Source: an uncultured Parafilimonas sp. (lineage in GTDB: Bacteria > Bacteroidota > Bacteroidia > Chitinophagales > Chitinophagaceae). Taken from it: a stretch of DNA of 64,000 nt. Each line of letters begins with the position of its first letter. The first letter of the stretch is position 1. Positions 55,741 through 64,000 of the stretch are shown one piece after another. The position numbers were made by a program, and so were the translations under genes. The DNA is taken from assembly GCA_903882935.1 (NCBI GenBank), contig CAIRZB010000084.1, positions 144,676 to 208,675 of the forward strand, in the 5' to 3' direction. The notes under the pieces are model-generated. The model made no database searches, was not told the origin of the DNA, and saw only the letters and a program-made list of their open reading frames with translations.

Positions 55741-56253
55741 ATGGACATTGATAATTTGAGCGGGCTGCCCGACTGGGACGACGAAGACGAATTGGAGCGC
55801 CTCACTGGAGATGATGAAGGCGAAGGCTGGAAACCAAACCCCACCCGGGATGCCTGCAAGGCGTTGTATAAAAAATGGGACGAAATAATAATGATGTTAA
55901 ACGGGGCATTAGTGGAGGAAGACGACCCCGAGCTGGAAGAAGACGCGTTTAAGCGGTTTACCAAAGAACGGATGGCGATTGTGCTGGGCGATGCCTTTGA
56001 AGCCGGGGCAAAAATAAGAAGTTCAGAAACAGGCGGTATGTATGTAATTAGAATGGAAAATGCAGCCATCATCCGCAAAAACGCCCAATACATTAAAAGC
56101 TCGATGCTGGGCTTTAAAGCCGAAGGTGTTATTGACGAAACCTATTGCAATGTTATTAGGGATGAGATTGATGTTTTTCGCGGGCTTTACAAAGAATGGG
56201 TGGCCTCTTTTACCAAAGACGAATACGAGGATGAGTGGGGGTTATTTGTGTGA
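55741..56253 (+). CDS. Hypothetical acidic protein
   Basis: A 170-residue soluble, acidic protein. WDDEDELERLTGDDEGEGW near the start is unusually rich in Asp and Glu; the rest is predicted helical (DACKALYKKWDEIIMML, MENAAIIRKNAQYIKSSMLG). It carries no recognised domain and no signal peptide. It follows the permease gene by 23 bases on the same strand and is probably cotranscribed. Similar proteins occur in other Bacteroidota, without known function. Confidence 0.72.
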   Translation: MDIDNLSGLPDWDDEDELERLTGDDEGEGWKPNPTRDACKALYKKWDEIIMMLNGALVEEDDPELEEDAFKRFTKERMAIVLGDAFEAGAKIRSSETGGMYVIRMENAAIIRKNAQYIKSSMLGFKAEGVIDETYCNVIRDEIDVFRGLYKEWVASFTKDEYEDEWGLFV

Positions 56254-56518
56254 AGCAAATATGTAAAAACAAGAAAGCCGTTAGACGGAAATACCGGGAA
56301 ATAGCATGGAGAACCCAATAAAACTAAAAGCTGCTTACCGGCTTTGTTAGATTGGCATAAGTAAGCTTACGCCTAAAACAGGCGCGCAACCTGATAGGAT
56401 TGTTATTTCGAAGCATCCACGCAGCAAAAAAAACAGCCCATTTAACCAAACTATTTGTTAATCCTGTTAAGCGGTTAACAAAATAATTTTTTGCGTGCTA
56501 TGTTTGTTTTAACAACTT

Positions 56519-59062
56519 ATGAGAAAAATTATAGCCCTAGCAATCGTTACTATAGCCAGCATTGTACCTGCTCTTGCCACCCGCATTAGCGGTAACATAA
56601 CCAATACCAAGGGGCAGCCCCTACCGTACGCATCAGTACAAATAAAAGGCAGTACCAAAGGCAACACCGCTAACAACGAAGGCAAATACTTTCTGGAGCT
56701 TGGAGAAGGCAAATACACAATTGTGGTGCAGTTTGTTGGCTATGCCAAACAAGAAAAAAACATTACCGTGGGTAGCGAGCCCCTTACAGTTGATTTTACA
56801 CTGGCCGAGCAGCAGCTGAGCCTTGCCAGCGTTACCGTTAAAGCTGGTGGTGAAGACCCAGCCTATGAAATAATACGCAATGCCATTAAAAAAAGAAAAG
56901 GCTACCTGACCGCTGTTGACTCCTTTACCTGCGAAGCCTACATAAAAACGCTGATTAAAACCCGCAAACTGCCTAATAGGATATTAGGACAGAAAATAGA
57001 GGCCAAAGACAAAAAAGAAATGGGCGTAGACTCCGCAGGCAAAGGCATAATATTCTTGTCGGAGTCTTTAACGCGCATTGCTTTTAAACTACCAAACAAA
57101 ATTAAGCTGGAAGTATTGTCGGGCCGGGAGAGTGGCGGCAACGGCTACGGTTTTAACTTTCCCACTTTCATCAATTTTTACGAAAACAATGTAAATGTGT
57201 TAACAACGCAGTTTGCGCCGCGTGGCTTTGTGTCGCCCATTGCAGAAGGTGCACTTGGCTTTTACAAATACCATTACCTTGGTTCATTTTTTGAAGACGG
57301 CATAATGGTCAATAAAATTCAGGTTACGCCGCGCAGAACCTTTGAACCTTTGTTCAGCGGCACCATAAACATCACCGAAAACGACTGGCGCATACACAGC
57401 CTTGACCTTTTGCTTACCAAAAGCAGCCAGTTGGAGTTGTTGGATACCGTGCAGATAAAACAAATACAGGCACCCGTGGCAAATGGTATTTGGCGCACCA
57501 AAGACCAAGCGGTGTATTTTAGTTTTAATATTTTTGGGTTTGACGCAGTAGGTAATTTTTTAAATGTGTACAATAAGTACGACGTAACACCGCAGTTTGG
57601 CAAAAAATATTTTAACAACGTTATTGTTAAATACGATACCGCCGTAAACAAAAAAACTAAAGCCTATTGGGATTCCATAAGGCCCGTGCCATTAGAGCCT
57701 GAGGAAGTTAAAGACTACAAGATTAAAGACAGCACGTTTCAAAACCAGCATGACTCTGTCTGGACGAAGCATTATGTGGACTCCCTACGCAAACAGGAAG
57801 GTAAAATAACCATCAACAGTATATTTTACAAAGGGTTTACCAGAACCAGTTATAATATTAACCGAAAAACCACTTCAACATTTACTTGGCAGCCATTATT
57901 ACCAGCCATGGAGTATAATACGGTGGAAGGTTTGGCATTAAACGCTTCCTTCTCTCTCCGCAAACCTTTACAGGGCGGCAAAACCCAAATATTAATCGCC
58001 CCACATATACGGTATGGCACAGCCGACGGTGAGCTAAATGCGTGGGGTACGGTAGCATTTAATAAGCGGTTCAGAAACTTTGGCGGCGGCGATGCCGAAA
58101 AACAAAGTGGCACATTAAGTTTTAGCGGTGGCAGGCGCATAAACCAATTTAATAAAGACAACCCTATTACACCTGGTGTTAACGCGCTGTATACCCTGTT
58201 TTTTAACCGCAACTACATGAAGCTGTACGAAAATTATTTTGGCGAAATAAATTACACCAAGCGCACTGAAAGTGGCCTAAAATACACCCTTAATGCGCTG
58301 TATGAAGACAGAACACCACTTGAAAACAGCACAACATATTCCACCATACATTACAGTATACAAAAATTTACCCCCAACTACCCAGTTGAACTACTACAGC
58401 AACAGTTTACCCCTAACAAGGCATTAACGGCGGGCTTTACCCTGCAATACCAGCCGGGGCAAAAATATATACAGTTCCCAAACAACAAAATGCCCTTGGG
58501 CAGTAAGTACCCTACATTCGAGTTGGCCTATACCAAGGGCTTTAGCGGCATTGTTGGCAGTACCTCAGACTTTGACAAATGGAAATTCTCGGTGTTTGAC
58601 GACATGAACCTTAAACTGCTGGGCACCTTACGCTACCGCTTTGACATTGGCGGCTTTTTAAACGCCAGCAACGTAGCCGTGCAAGACTATCAATTTTTTA
58701 ATGGCAACCAAACCATATTTGCCAGTGCTTATATGAACAGCTTTCAGTTGGCACCCTACTATGCCAACAGCACAACAGCACATTTTTATGCCGTGGGCCA
58801 CATTGAACACCATTTTAACGGGCTGCTCACCAACAAAATACCGCTGTTCCGTAGGCTTAACTGGCACCTTGTTGCAGGCGGCAATGCCTTTTACGTTAAC
58901 CCCCATAACAATTACACAGAGGTGTTTGGTGGCATTGAAAACATTTTAAAACTGTTCAGGGTAGATTTTGTGGGGTCGTACCTAAATGGCAAAACAGGCC
59001 AGTTTGGAGTGCGCCTGGGCTTTGGTGGTTTGATTGGCGGAAAAGTTAGGCTGAAGGGGTAG
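56519..59062 (+). CDS. DUF5686 outer-membrane protein with carboxypeptidase-regulatory-like domain
   Basis: An 847-residue protein. A signal peptide (IIALAIVTIASIVPALA) precedes a CarboxypepD_reg-like domain (about 20-100; ISGNITNTKGQPLPYASVQI, YTIVVQFVGYAKQEKNI) and a long DUF5686 region ending in a beta-barrel-like C-terminus (GQFGVRLGFGGLIGGKVRLKG). It resembles SusC/TonB-dependent receptors in domain order but lacks a plug with TonB box. Likely an outer-membrane protein of unknown cargo. The 265-base gap upstream shows no gene. Confidence 0.85.
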   Translation: MRKIIALAIVTIASIVPALATRISGNITNTKGQPLPYASVQIKGSTKGNTANNEGKYFLELGEGKYTIVVQFVGYAKQEKNITVGSEPLTVDFTLAEQQLSLASVTVKAGGEDPAYEIIRNAIKKRKGYLTAVDSFTCEAYIKTLIKTRKLPNRILGQKIEAKDKKEMGVDSAGKGIIFLSESLTRIAFKLPNKIKLEVLSGRESGGNGYGFNFPTFINFYENNVNVLTTQFAPRGFVSPIAEGALGFYKYHYLGSFFEDGIMVNKIQVTPRRTFEPLFSGTINITENDWRIHSLDLLLTKSSQLELLDTVQIKQIQAPVANGIWRTKDQAVYFSFNIFGFDAVGNFLNVYNKYDVTPQFGKKYFNNVIVKYDTAVNKKTKAYWDSIRPVPLEPEEVKDYKIKDSTFQNQHDSVWTKHYVDSLRKQEGKITINSIFYKGFTRTSYNINRKTTSTFTWQPLLPAMEYNTVEGLALNASFSLRKPLQGGKTQILIAPHIRYGTADGELNAWGTVAFNKRFRNFGGGDAEKQSGTLSFSGGRRINQFNKDNPITPGVNALYTLFFNRNYMKLYENYFGEINYTKRTESGLKYTLNALYEDRTPLENSTTYSTIHYSIQKFTPNYPVELLQQQFTPNKALTAGFTLQYQPGQKYIQFPNNKMPLGSKYPTFELAYTKGFSGIVGSTSDFDKWKFSVFDDMNLKLLGTLRYRFDIGGFLNASNVAVQDYQFFNGNQTIFASAYMNSFQLAPYYANSTTAHFYAVGHIEHHFNGLLTNKIPLFRRLNWHLVAGGNAFYVNPHNNYTEVFGGIENILKLFRVDFVGSYLNGKTGQFGVRLGFGGLIGGKVRLKG

Positions 59063-59436
59063 TTTCGGCAAGCTTGCTTGCTTGACTATTTTATTGGAGC
59101 CGCATTAAAATAAGCCTTTCCGTTATAAAAGCGATACCCCGTTTTGCCAAACAAACCGCTGCGGTGCTTTTGGGCGTTAATGCCTAACAGTTCGCCGTTT
59201 TTTGGCTCACGAAAAAACCACAAATAAAATACATCGCATCACAGCAACAACAAAAAATTTGCTGCATGCCATCATCCATTGGCCCAATACTGGCAGCAGG
59301 AGGTTTTAATACTTTTATCCGTCCTTAAAATACATTCAATCGTACGTTTGCCTTATTTTAGCAACACCAATGGCAAAAAAGCTTACCCGAGGTGAATACC
59401 TTTTACATTAACATCACTAAAAACAAACAACGCCAC

Positions 59437-60213
59437 ATGAAACAGATTGTACGCTTGGCCGTAACCACAGCCGCACTGGCTTGCATAACTAACGCCAGCT
59501 TTGCGCAGGCACCCACCAGCCCCGAGCAAACTGAATTTTACAGCCCCGTGCCGCCAGTGGTAACGCCTGGCCCGGTGTTTGGCCTGCCGCCCAGCGATGC
59601 CATCATTCTTTTTGACGGTAAAAACCTAAACGAGTGGGAAAACGTAAAAGACAGCACGCCCTGCAGTTGGATATTGGCAGACAGTGTGATGACCGTAAAC
59701 AAGGCTACTGGAGATATACAAACAAAAAAAAGCTTTAGCAGCTACCAGTTACATATTGAGTACCGCATACCCACCAATATTACCGGCAGTGGGCAAGGCC
59801 GCGGCAACAGCGGCATATTTTTGGCTGCCCTGCCTTGGGGTGCTGGCGGCTACGAGCTACAGGTACTTGACAACTACAACAATAAAACTTATACCAACGG
59901 CCAGGTAGGCAGCATGTACAAGCAAGGTGCCCCATTGGCAAATGCCTGCCGCCCACCGGGAGAGTGGCAAACGTATGACGTTATTTGGACTGCCCCAGAG
60001 TTTAACAGTAACGGCGGCTTAAAAAACCTTGCCCGTGTTACCGTTATCCACAACGGCGTGTTGGTACAAAACAACACCACCTTGTTAGGCGATACGCCAT
60101 ATGTTGGCTACCCAATGTACCGCAAACATGGCCCCGCCCCTATTAAGTTACAAGCCCATGGCGACAAAAGCGAACCCATAAGCTACCGCAATATTTGGGT
60201 ACGCCCGTTATAA
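59437..60213 (+). CDS. DUF1080 (3-keto-disaccharide hydrolase-like) secreted protein
   Basis: A 258-residue exported protein starting at the ATG at 59437 (MKQIVRLAVTTAALACIT), cleaved after SFAQ. The DUF1080 fold is marked by AIILFDGKNLNEWENVKD, the GNSGIFLAALPWGAGGYELQVLD region and the terminal PISYRNIWVRPL. Related proteins hydrolyse 3-keto-glucosides and appear in glycan use; here no partner dehydrogenase is adjacent. The upstream gap (59063-59436) holds nothing recognisable. Confidence 0.86.
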   Translation: MKQIVRLAVTTAALACITNASFAQAPTSPEQTEFYSPVPPVVTPGPVFGLPPSDAIILFDGKNLNEWENVKDSTPCSWILADSVMTVNKATGDIQTKKSFSSYQLHIEYRIPTNITGSGQGRGNSGIFLAALPWGAGGYELQVLDNYNNKTYTNGQVGSMYKQGAPLANACRPPGEWQTYDVIWTAPEFNSNGGLKNLARVTVIHNGVLVQNNTTLLGDTPYVGYPMYRKHGPAPIKLQAHGDKSEPISYRNIWVRPL

Positions 60214-60234
60214 ACAACAAATTCTTGAAACTTA

Positions 60235-60273
60235 TAACAAACCCCGCCAGACGGTCATTGGCGGGGTTTGTTA
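60235..60273. terminator. Bidirectional terminator after DUF1080 gene
   Basis: A perfect 15-bp inverted repeat, TAACAAACCCCGCCA (60235-60249) and TGGCGGGGTTTGTTA (60259-60273) with a 9-base loop, sits between the convergent DUF1080 and GNAT genes and can serve both. Confidence 0.85.
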
Positions 60274-60317
60274 TGTTGTAAATACCGACGTTCCAACTCT
60301 AAGTAAGTTGGCAAGTC

Positions 60318-61010
60318 TTACAGAGTATTCCGTCCATTTTCAATAATATTTAGGTTCATTTCGCTTCGTATAGCAAAACCTATGTTTTTGTACAAGCCAA
60401 TGGCACGCTCGTTATCAGCCCGTACGTGCAAAAATGGCGTGTTGCCCTTAGCCATAATTGTTTGGGCTAAATAAAGCATCAACCCTGCCGCGTAGCCCTT
60501 GCCCAAATAATGGGGGTGGGTGCATACCGCGCTTATTTCAACAAAATGGCCGGCATGTAAGCGGTAGCCCGCCATGGCAACCAACTGCGGCCCGTCGAAT
60601 AGTCCCTGGTAATGCCCAAATTCAATGGTACGCTCCAAAAAAGGGCCGGGGTTTGTAAGCTTGGTTAGTGCAAGCATTTGCGGTACGTGGGTATTATTTA
60701 ACGGCATAATGCCGCTAGTATGTGCATTGGGCTGCAAAACATGTTCGCCGGTCATCTGCAATATAACCTCTTGCTTTAATATCTTCCATTCCGGGGATAT
60801 GGCGGGTACAGCCGCCGTTATGCAAGCCACTACGCGCTCGTATGGCAGCATAGCGGCAAGTTGCGAAAAAGAAGGCTCGTCTAATTTCTCCAACCCGGCA
60901 AAAGGCGATATTTCCTTAGGGAAATATTTTACAACACCACTCCCCTGCGCCAAATGGCTGTTACCGGTTAGTAAGCCATTATAAATGGGATTGTTTAATA
61001 TATGTTGCAT
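60318..61010 (-). CDS. GNAT family N-acetyltransferase (FR47-like)
   Basis: A 230-residue acetyltransferase. The start at ATG 61010 (MQHILNNPIYNGLL) is preferred over one ten codons upstream. The N-terminal half is a degenerate GNAT-like domain; the C-terminal half has VEISAVCTHPHYLGKGYAAGLM (acetyl-CoA motif A), LMLYLAQTI and FLHVRADNERAIGLYKNIGF (motif B), the FR47 pattern. Substrate unknown. Convergent with the DUF1080 gene, from which it is separated by a strong terminator. Confidence 0.87.
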   Translation of the reverse strand: MQHILNNPIYNGLLTGNSHLAQGSGVVKYFPKEISPFAGLEKLDEPSFSQLAAMLPYERVVACITAAVPAISPEWKILKQEVILQMTGEHVLQPNAHTSGIMPLNNTHVPQMLALTKLTNPGPFLERTIEFGHYQGLFDGPQLVAMAGYRLHAGHFVEISAVCTHPHYLGKGYAAGLMLYLAQTIMAKGNTPFLHVRADNERAIGLYKNIGFAIRSEMNLNIIENGRNTL

Positions 61011-61341
61011 GTCAGTTGCAAAACTACATATAATGTGCATTTATTAACAGCCGCAATTACAAACATGGTTATTGGCCGCCATAAAACCAAGCTGCACAAA
61101 AAATGGCTTGGACTAAAGCAATCATTTGTACAACACAATTTTTTAGTAAGGGCAATTTTTAAGTAGGCGGTTTACTTTTGGTAACCACCATTCCGTTAGC
61201 TGAATATCGTTCGCCGCTAACCAATTGATAAAAAGCTATTTACATATTAAATACTGTTATAAACACCCCCAAAAACCATTTGGTGATGCCAGCTAATTCA
61301 AAAAATTAATTTTGTATCACAAAAACCCATCTTACATTTGC

Positions 61342-61351
61342 TGTATATACA
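61342..61351. promoter_or_regulatory. TGTATATACA site 1, upstream of marR
   Basis: A perfect 10-bp palindrome 19 bases before the marR start codon. Two further copies follow the gene. Likely operator of the adjacent MarR protein. The remaining part of 61041-61369 contains no gene. Confidence 0.6.
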
Positions 61352-61369
61352 ACAGTTGTAATAACAATT

Positions 61370-61822
61370 ATGCGGTTTGAAGATGCCATAAAGATGGAAA
61401 AGGTTGATAATCCCAGCAAAAGGGCCATCATGAACGTTTATTACACCGGTTACTGGTTAACCGACCGTGTAAACGAAATACTGAAACCTTTTGGCATTTC
61501 GGAACAGCAGTTAAACGTTTTAAAAGTTTTGCGCGACCACAAAAACAATGGCAGCAACCTATGCGATATACAGGAGCGCATGATGCATAAAATGAGCAAT
61601 GCCACCCGTTTGGTAGAAAAACTTAGGCTGAAAGAACTAGTTACCCGCGAAACGTGCGAGGAAAACCGCAGGAGGGTTGATGTTAAATTAACCGACAAAG
61701 GCCTGGTACTTATAGCTAAAATTGAAGAACAGCTGGAAAAATTAAACTGCTGCTTTAACAGCAAACTTACCAAAGAAGAATATACACAATTGGCTGAACT
61801 GTTAGACAAACTGAGGGATTAA
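61370..61822 (+). CDS. MarR family transcriptional regulator
   Basis: A 150-residue winged-helix regulator. ISEQQLNVLKVLRDHKNNGSNLCDIQERM is the helix-turn-helix entry, MSNATRLVEKLRLKELVTRE the recognition helix and the start of the wing, and ENRRRVDVKLTDKGLVLIAKIEEQL the wing and dimer helix, typical of MarR. An earlier ATG start at 61370 is used; alternative Met at residue 9. Three TGTATATACA palindromes bracket the gene, one upstream and two downstream, before the lpxR-like gene. Confidence 0.92.
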   Translation: MRFEDAIKMEKVDNPSKRAIMNVYYTGYWLTDRVNEILKPFGISEQQLNVLKVLRDHKNNGSNLCDIQERMMHKMSNATRLVEKLRLKELVTRETCEENRRRVDVKLTDKGLVLIAKIEEQLEKLNCCFNSKLTKEEYTQLAELLDKLRD

Positions 61823-61842
61823 AAAAATTTTACCATTATTAC

Positions 61843-61852
61843 TGTATATACA
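61843..61852. promoter_or_regulatory. TGTATATACA site 2, between marR and lpxR-like gene
   Basis: Second copy of the 10-bp palindrome, within ATTATTACT…AATAATTAA, 20 bases after the marR stop. It is paired with site 3 downstream. Confidence 0.6.
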
Positions 61853-61916
61853 ATAATTAAACAATTTACCATTGTAGGCACTATGATTAGAGTTTTTTGA
61901 ATGATTTTTTTTGACA

Positions 61917-61940
61917 CAATTACTGTATATACAATAATTG
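61917..61940. promoter_or_regulatory. TGTATATACA site 3, extended palindrome
   Basis: The strongest copy: CAATTACT-GTATATAC-AATAATTG, a 24-bp palindrome with one mismatched pair. It stands 214 bases before the lpxR-like start, with the element copy B in between. Confidence 0.6.
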
Positions 61941-61956
61941 TATAGAAGAATTAACG

Positions 61957-62102
61957 ACTACCCGCTATTTGGTTTGGCTACCCATTGTTCTTCGCCGTTG
62001 TTGAGTGTTTTCACCAACAACTACCATACGGGGCTTACAATACGATGAGAAATTTTTTTGGTGAAAACACCAACAAAGGCGAGTAAACCGAATAGCGGAT
62101 AG
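61957..62102. repeat. MITE-like dispersed element with terminal inverted repeats, copy B
   Basis: About 146 bp bounded by CTACCCGCTATTTGGTTTG (61957 onward) and the inverse of CTATCCGCTATTCGGTTTAC ending at 62102. It contains GAGTGTTTTCACCAACAA and TTTGGTGAAAACACCAACAA, matching copy A (28596-28750). It ends 52 bases before the lpxR-like start codon, just upstream of its Shine-Dalgarno sequence, so it lies within the leader or promoter region. Confidence 0.8.
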
Positions 62103-62143
62103 TAATTGAAGGTATTAACAACAACATTTATACTAAAACAGAC

Positions 62144-62149
62144 AGGAGG
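62144..62149 (+). promoter_or_regulatory. Strong Shine-Dalgarno of lpxR-like gene
   Basis: AGGAGG four bases before the ATG at 62154. Such strong sites are unusual in Bacteroidota; it decides this start over the ATG-like codon at 62106. Confidence 0.75.
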
Positions 62150-62153
62150 AGTT

Positions 62154-63176
62154 ATGAGGAGAGCTTTACTATTTTTATTTGTTACCACGCTATTATTTAC
62201 AACAGTGCAACCCGCCAAAGCACAGGAAAAAGAAAACACCAGACTTTTTCGTATTTATGAAGACAATGACTTTTTAAACATCAGGGGCCAAGGCACAGAC
62301 GATGCCTACACCAATGGCCTACGTTTTGATTTATTTTACACCAAAAGCCACCCCAGCAAGTTTGTACTTGACCGAAACCTACCCACCGCCGGCGACAGCA
62401 GCATTAATGTGTTTGGCTGGGGCCTTATGCAGGTAATGTTTACCCCGGCAGATATATCAATAGCCACCCCGCAACCCAACGATTACCCCTGGTCGGGCGG
62501 TTTATTCGCCACCCACTCGTTGTACTCGTACAATCCCAAACATAAATACAGCTATCAAACTGAGTTGCTGTTAGGCGTAATGGGGCCGATGGCGTTGGCC
62601 AGGCAGGCCCAAACTTTTGTACACCATATTATCAATTACCAAAAGCCTATGGGCTGGGGTAACCAGTTAGGGAATGACCCATTGCTTAACATAAATTTTA
62701 CCGCCGAGAAGCAACTGGTAGGCAAACAGCACTGGTTAGATGTAATTGCCGGGGGCCAGGTATTTTATGGCACAGCAGTTAACGGGCTGGCAGTGTACCC
62801 ACTGATACGCATTGGTAAAATGAACCCCTATTTTAACGGCTATATTGCACAATATGGCACCGGTAAACAAACAGGCAGGCACCGTGGCCACCGGGTACAG
62901 GCGTACATTATTATAAAACCAGAAGCCAGCATAATGTTTACCAATGCCTTGCTGGAGGGCGGCATGTTTAGCGACAACACCAACAAACTAAACACAAAGG
63001 GTGCACCCACCAAGCCATCCAACGGGCTGCGCACCATTGTATATGCTGCCAATTATGGGGCGGTTGTATCATTTGGCAACTTTAGTATGTCTTTTATCCA
63101 GAGCAGCTCATCTGAGTGGATAAAAGGCACCTACAGCCATGAAGTAGGCAATATTTCGATGTACTACAGTTGGTGA
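62154..63176 (+). CDS. Lipid A deacylase LpxR-like (DUF2219) outer-membrane protein
   Basis: A 340-residue outer-membrane protein that probably removes the 3'-acyloxyacyl group from lipid A. The signal peptide (RRALLFLFVTTLLFTTVQPAKAQ) follows the ATG at 62154. IYEDNDFLNIRGQGTDDAYTNGLRF matches the N-terminal LpxR/DUF2219 signature, with the Asn/Asp of the active site; the C-terminus ends with aromatic barrel strands. It follows marR and element copy B. LpxR enzymes need calcium and are tightly regulated in other bacteria; here the MarR-type sites suggest transcriptional control. Confidence 0.85.
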   Translation: MRRALLFLFVTTLLFTTVQPAKAQEKENTRLFRIYEDNDFLNIRGQGTDDAYTNGLRFDLFYTKSHPSKFVLDRNLPTAGDSSINVFGWGLMQVMFTPADISIATPQPNDYPWSGGLFATHSLYSYNPKHKYSYQTELLLGVMGPMALARQAQTFVHHIINYQKPMGWGNQLGNDPLLNINFTAEKQLVGKQHWLDVIAGGQVFYGTAVNGLAVYPLIRIGKMNPYFNGYIAQYGTGKQTGRHRGHRVQAYIIIKPEASIMFTNALLEGGMFSDNTNKLNTKGAPTKPSNGLRTIVYAANYGAVVSFGNFSMSFIQSSSSEWIKGTYSHEVGNISMYYSW

Positions 63177-63254
63177 AATTAAAATACAATTTAACTCAGA
63201 CTCGGCCGTCTTTCTAAAAAAGGCGAAAGGCTGGGTCGAAAAAATAACAATACC

Positions 63255-63866
63255 ATGGTAAAAAAACTATTACTCACACTCCTAACTGCCGCCAGTTTTG
63301 CCGCATCGCAAGCGCAGGCCGACTGGGTGCTGAGAACAGAAAAGGAAGGTATCAAAGTGTACACACGCAACATGCCGGAATCAAAAATAAAAGCCATAAA
63401 AATTGCCTGCACGCTGCATACCACGCTATCGCAATTAGCCGTTGCCATCTTTGATATAAATACCGCAAAACAATGGGTATACAGCACCAAAAGCTGCACA
63501 TTGCTTAAACAGATTAGCCCGGCTGAATTATACTATTACTCAGAGGTTAACGTGCCGTGGCCGGTAAGCAACCGTGATTTTGTTGCCCACTTGAAGCTTA
63601 CACAAAACCCCGCAACAAAAGCGTTAACCATAGATGCCGAAAATGTACCGGGTTTTACGCCTACCAAGCCCAATGTGGTTAGGGTGCTGCATTCGGTGGG
63701 CAAGTGGTTGGCGGAGCCCGCTGGGCAAAACCAGGTTAAGGTAGAGTATACTCTTTTTACTGACCCTGGTGGCAGTGTGCCTTCGTGGCTGATAAACATG
63801 TTCATCACCAAAGGGCCCCTGGAGAGTTTTATGAAGCTAAGAGTACTCTTAAACCAAGAGATGTAA
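63255..63866 (+). CDS. START-domain (SRPBCC) protein
   Basis: A 203-residue exported protein. The signal peptide is cleaved after SQAQA; DWVLRTEKEGIKVYTRNMPES starts the START/SRPBCC helix-grip fold, with LYYYSEVNVPWPVSNRDFVAHLKL and VEYTLFTDPGGSVPSWLINMFI typical of StAR-related lipid-transfer domains. It likely binds a hydrophobic ligand in the periplasm or envelope. It lies 78 bases after the lpxR-like gene on the same strand, so they may be cotranscribed. Confidence 0.88.
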   Translation: MVKKLLLTLLTAASFAASQAQADWVLRTEKEGIKVYTRNMPESKIKAIKIACTLHTTLSQLAVAIFDINTAKQWVYSTKSCTLLKQISPAELYYYSEVNVPWPVSNRDFVAHLKLTQNPATKALTIDAENVPGFTPTKPNVVRVLHSVGKWLAEPAGQNQVKVEYTLFTDPGGSVPSWLINMFITKGPLESFMKLRVLLNQEM

Positions 63867-63875
63867 ATTCCGGCA

Positions 63876-64000
63876 AAGTTGACCCCCTGTCGCCATTTCA
63901 AATTGCCCCCCTTAAAAACGATTTCAAAAAGGGCCTAAAAAAAGCCTCCTGAAGAGGATTAAAAAAGCAGATAAAGAACTGTTGTTTTGTAAAACAAAAA
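63876..64000. mobile_element. Possible terminal repeats of an IS21-family element (cut by window end)
   Basis: Two imperfect direct repeats, TTGACCCCCTGTCGCCATTTC and TTGCCCCCCTTAAAAACGATTTC, stand side by side at about 63881-63929. Repeated GACCCCC-type terminal blocks are characteristic of Bacteroidota IS21 elements. No transposase frame lies in the remaining bases. Confidence 0.35.

Overview
The window is chromosomal DNA of a member of the Bacteroidota, most likely a Chitinophagales/Sphingobacteriales-type environmental bacterium. The evidence is a very large PKD-repeat surface protein with a gliding-motility/type IX-secretion C-terminal domain, a Porin_10-type outer-membrane barrel, a DUF5686/carboxypeptidase-regulatory protein, an F1 epsilon subunit lacking its helical half, promoters of the TTTG-N19-TAnnTTTG type, and a general lack of Shine-Dalgarno sequences.

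Layout. 1-8.7 kb is a surface-polysaccharide region: two glycosyltransferases and a methyltransferase on the plus strand, then a YihY-family membrane protein and a dead GNAT gene, then a minus-strand set (polytopic membrane protein, CDP-paratose-epimerase-like enzyme, dolichol-phosphate-mannose-synthase-like transferase). 8.9-24.8 kb is housekeeping: purine nucleoside phosphorylase, porin, RluA-type pseudouridine synthase, patatin/BamA-like fusion, imidazolonepropionase, thymidine kinase, Kdo transferase, thioesterase, aldo/keto reductase, methyltransferase, a Lys/Ala-rich histone-like protein, pyruvate dehydrogenase E1 alpha and a TPR protein. 24.8-26.9 kb carries lumazine synthase, a LutA-like CCG-domain protein and an EVE protein. 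27-36.3 kb is an accessory glycan-degradation stretch (GH172, SlyD-like isomerase, Tat-exported GH116, a FAH-family sugar-acid dehydratase candidate, a DUF4380 lipoprotein, a glyoxalase-fold protein) interrupted by a broken toxin-antitoxin pair, an Rpn/PD-(D/E)XK protein and several palindrome-rich repeats. 36.8-45.9 kb holds a glycosyltransferase, tRNA-Gly and tRNA-Leu, a Fic protein behind a repeat array, a decayed lipoprotein gene, a GH51 arabinofuranosidase, an orphan histidine kinase and a YqgE gene with an internal stop. 46-64 kb holds the PKD giant, atpD-atpC, a three-gene envelope-stress-like operon, an AI-2E-type permease, the DUF5686 protein, a DUF1080 hydrolase, a GNAT, a MarR regulator next to an LpxR-type lipid A deacylase, and a START-domain protein. 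The last 120 bases look like the tip of an IS21-type element.

Functional reading. GH172, GH116, the FAH-family enzyme and GH51 together suggest use of arabinose-containing glycans, possibly D-arabinan; this is inference from family knowledge. MarR is bracketed by three copies of TGTATATACA, two of them between marR and the lpxR-like gene, suggesting autoregulation plus control of lipid A remodelling.

The most distinctive features are non-coding: a ~150-bp element with terminal inverted repeats and TTGGTGTTTTCACCAA-type hairpins present in three copies, a train of consecutive palindromes between direct repeats, a 157-bp hairpin element with 21-bp inverted ends, and a repeat that seems to have entered the 5' end of the LutA-like gene. 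Four genes are broken (GNAT, RelE-type toxin, small lipoprotein, YqgE).
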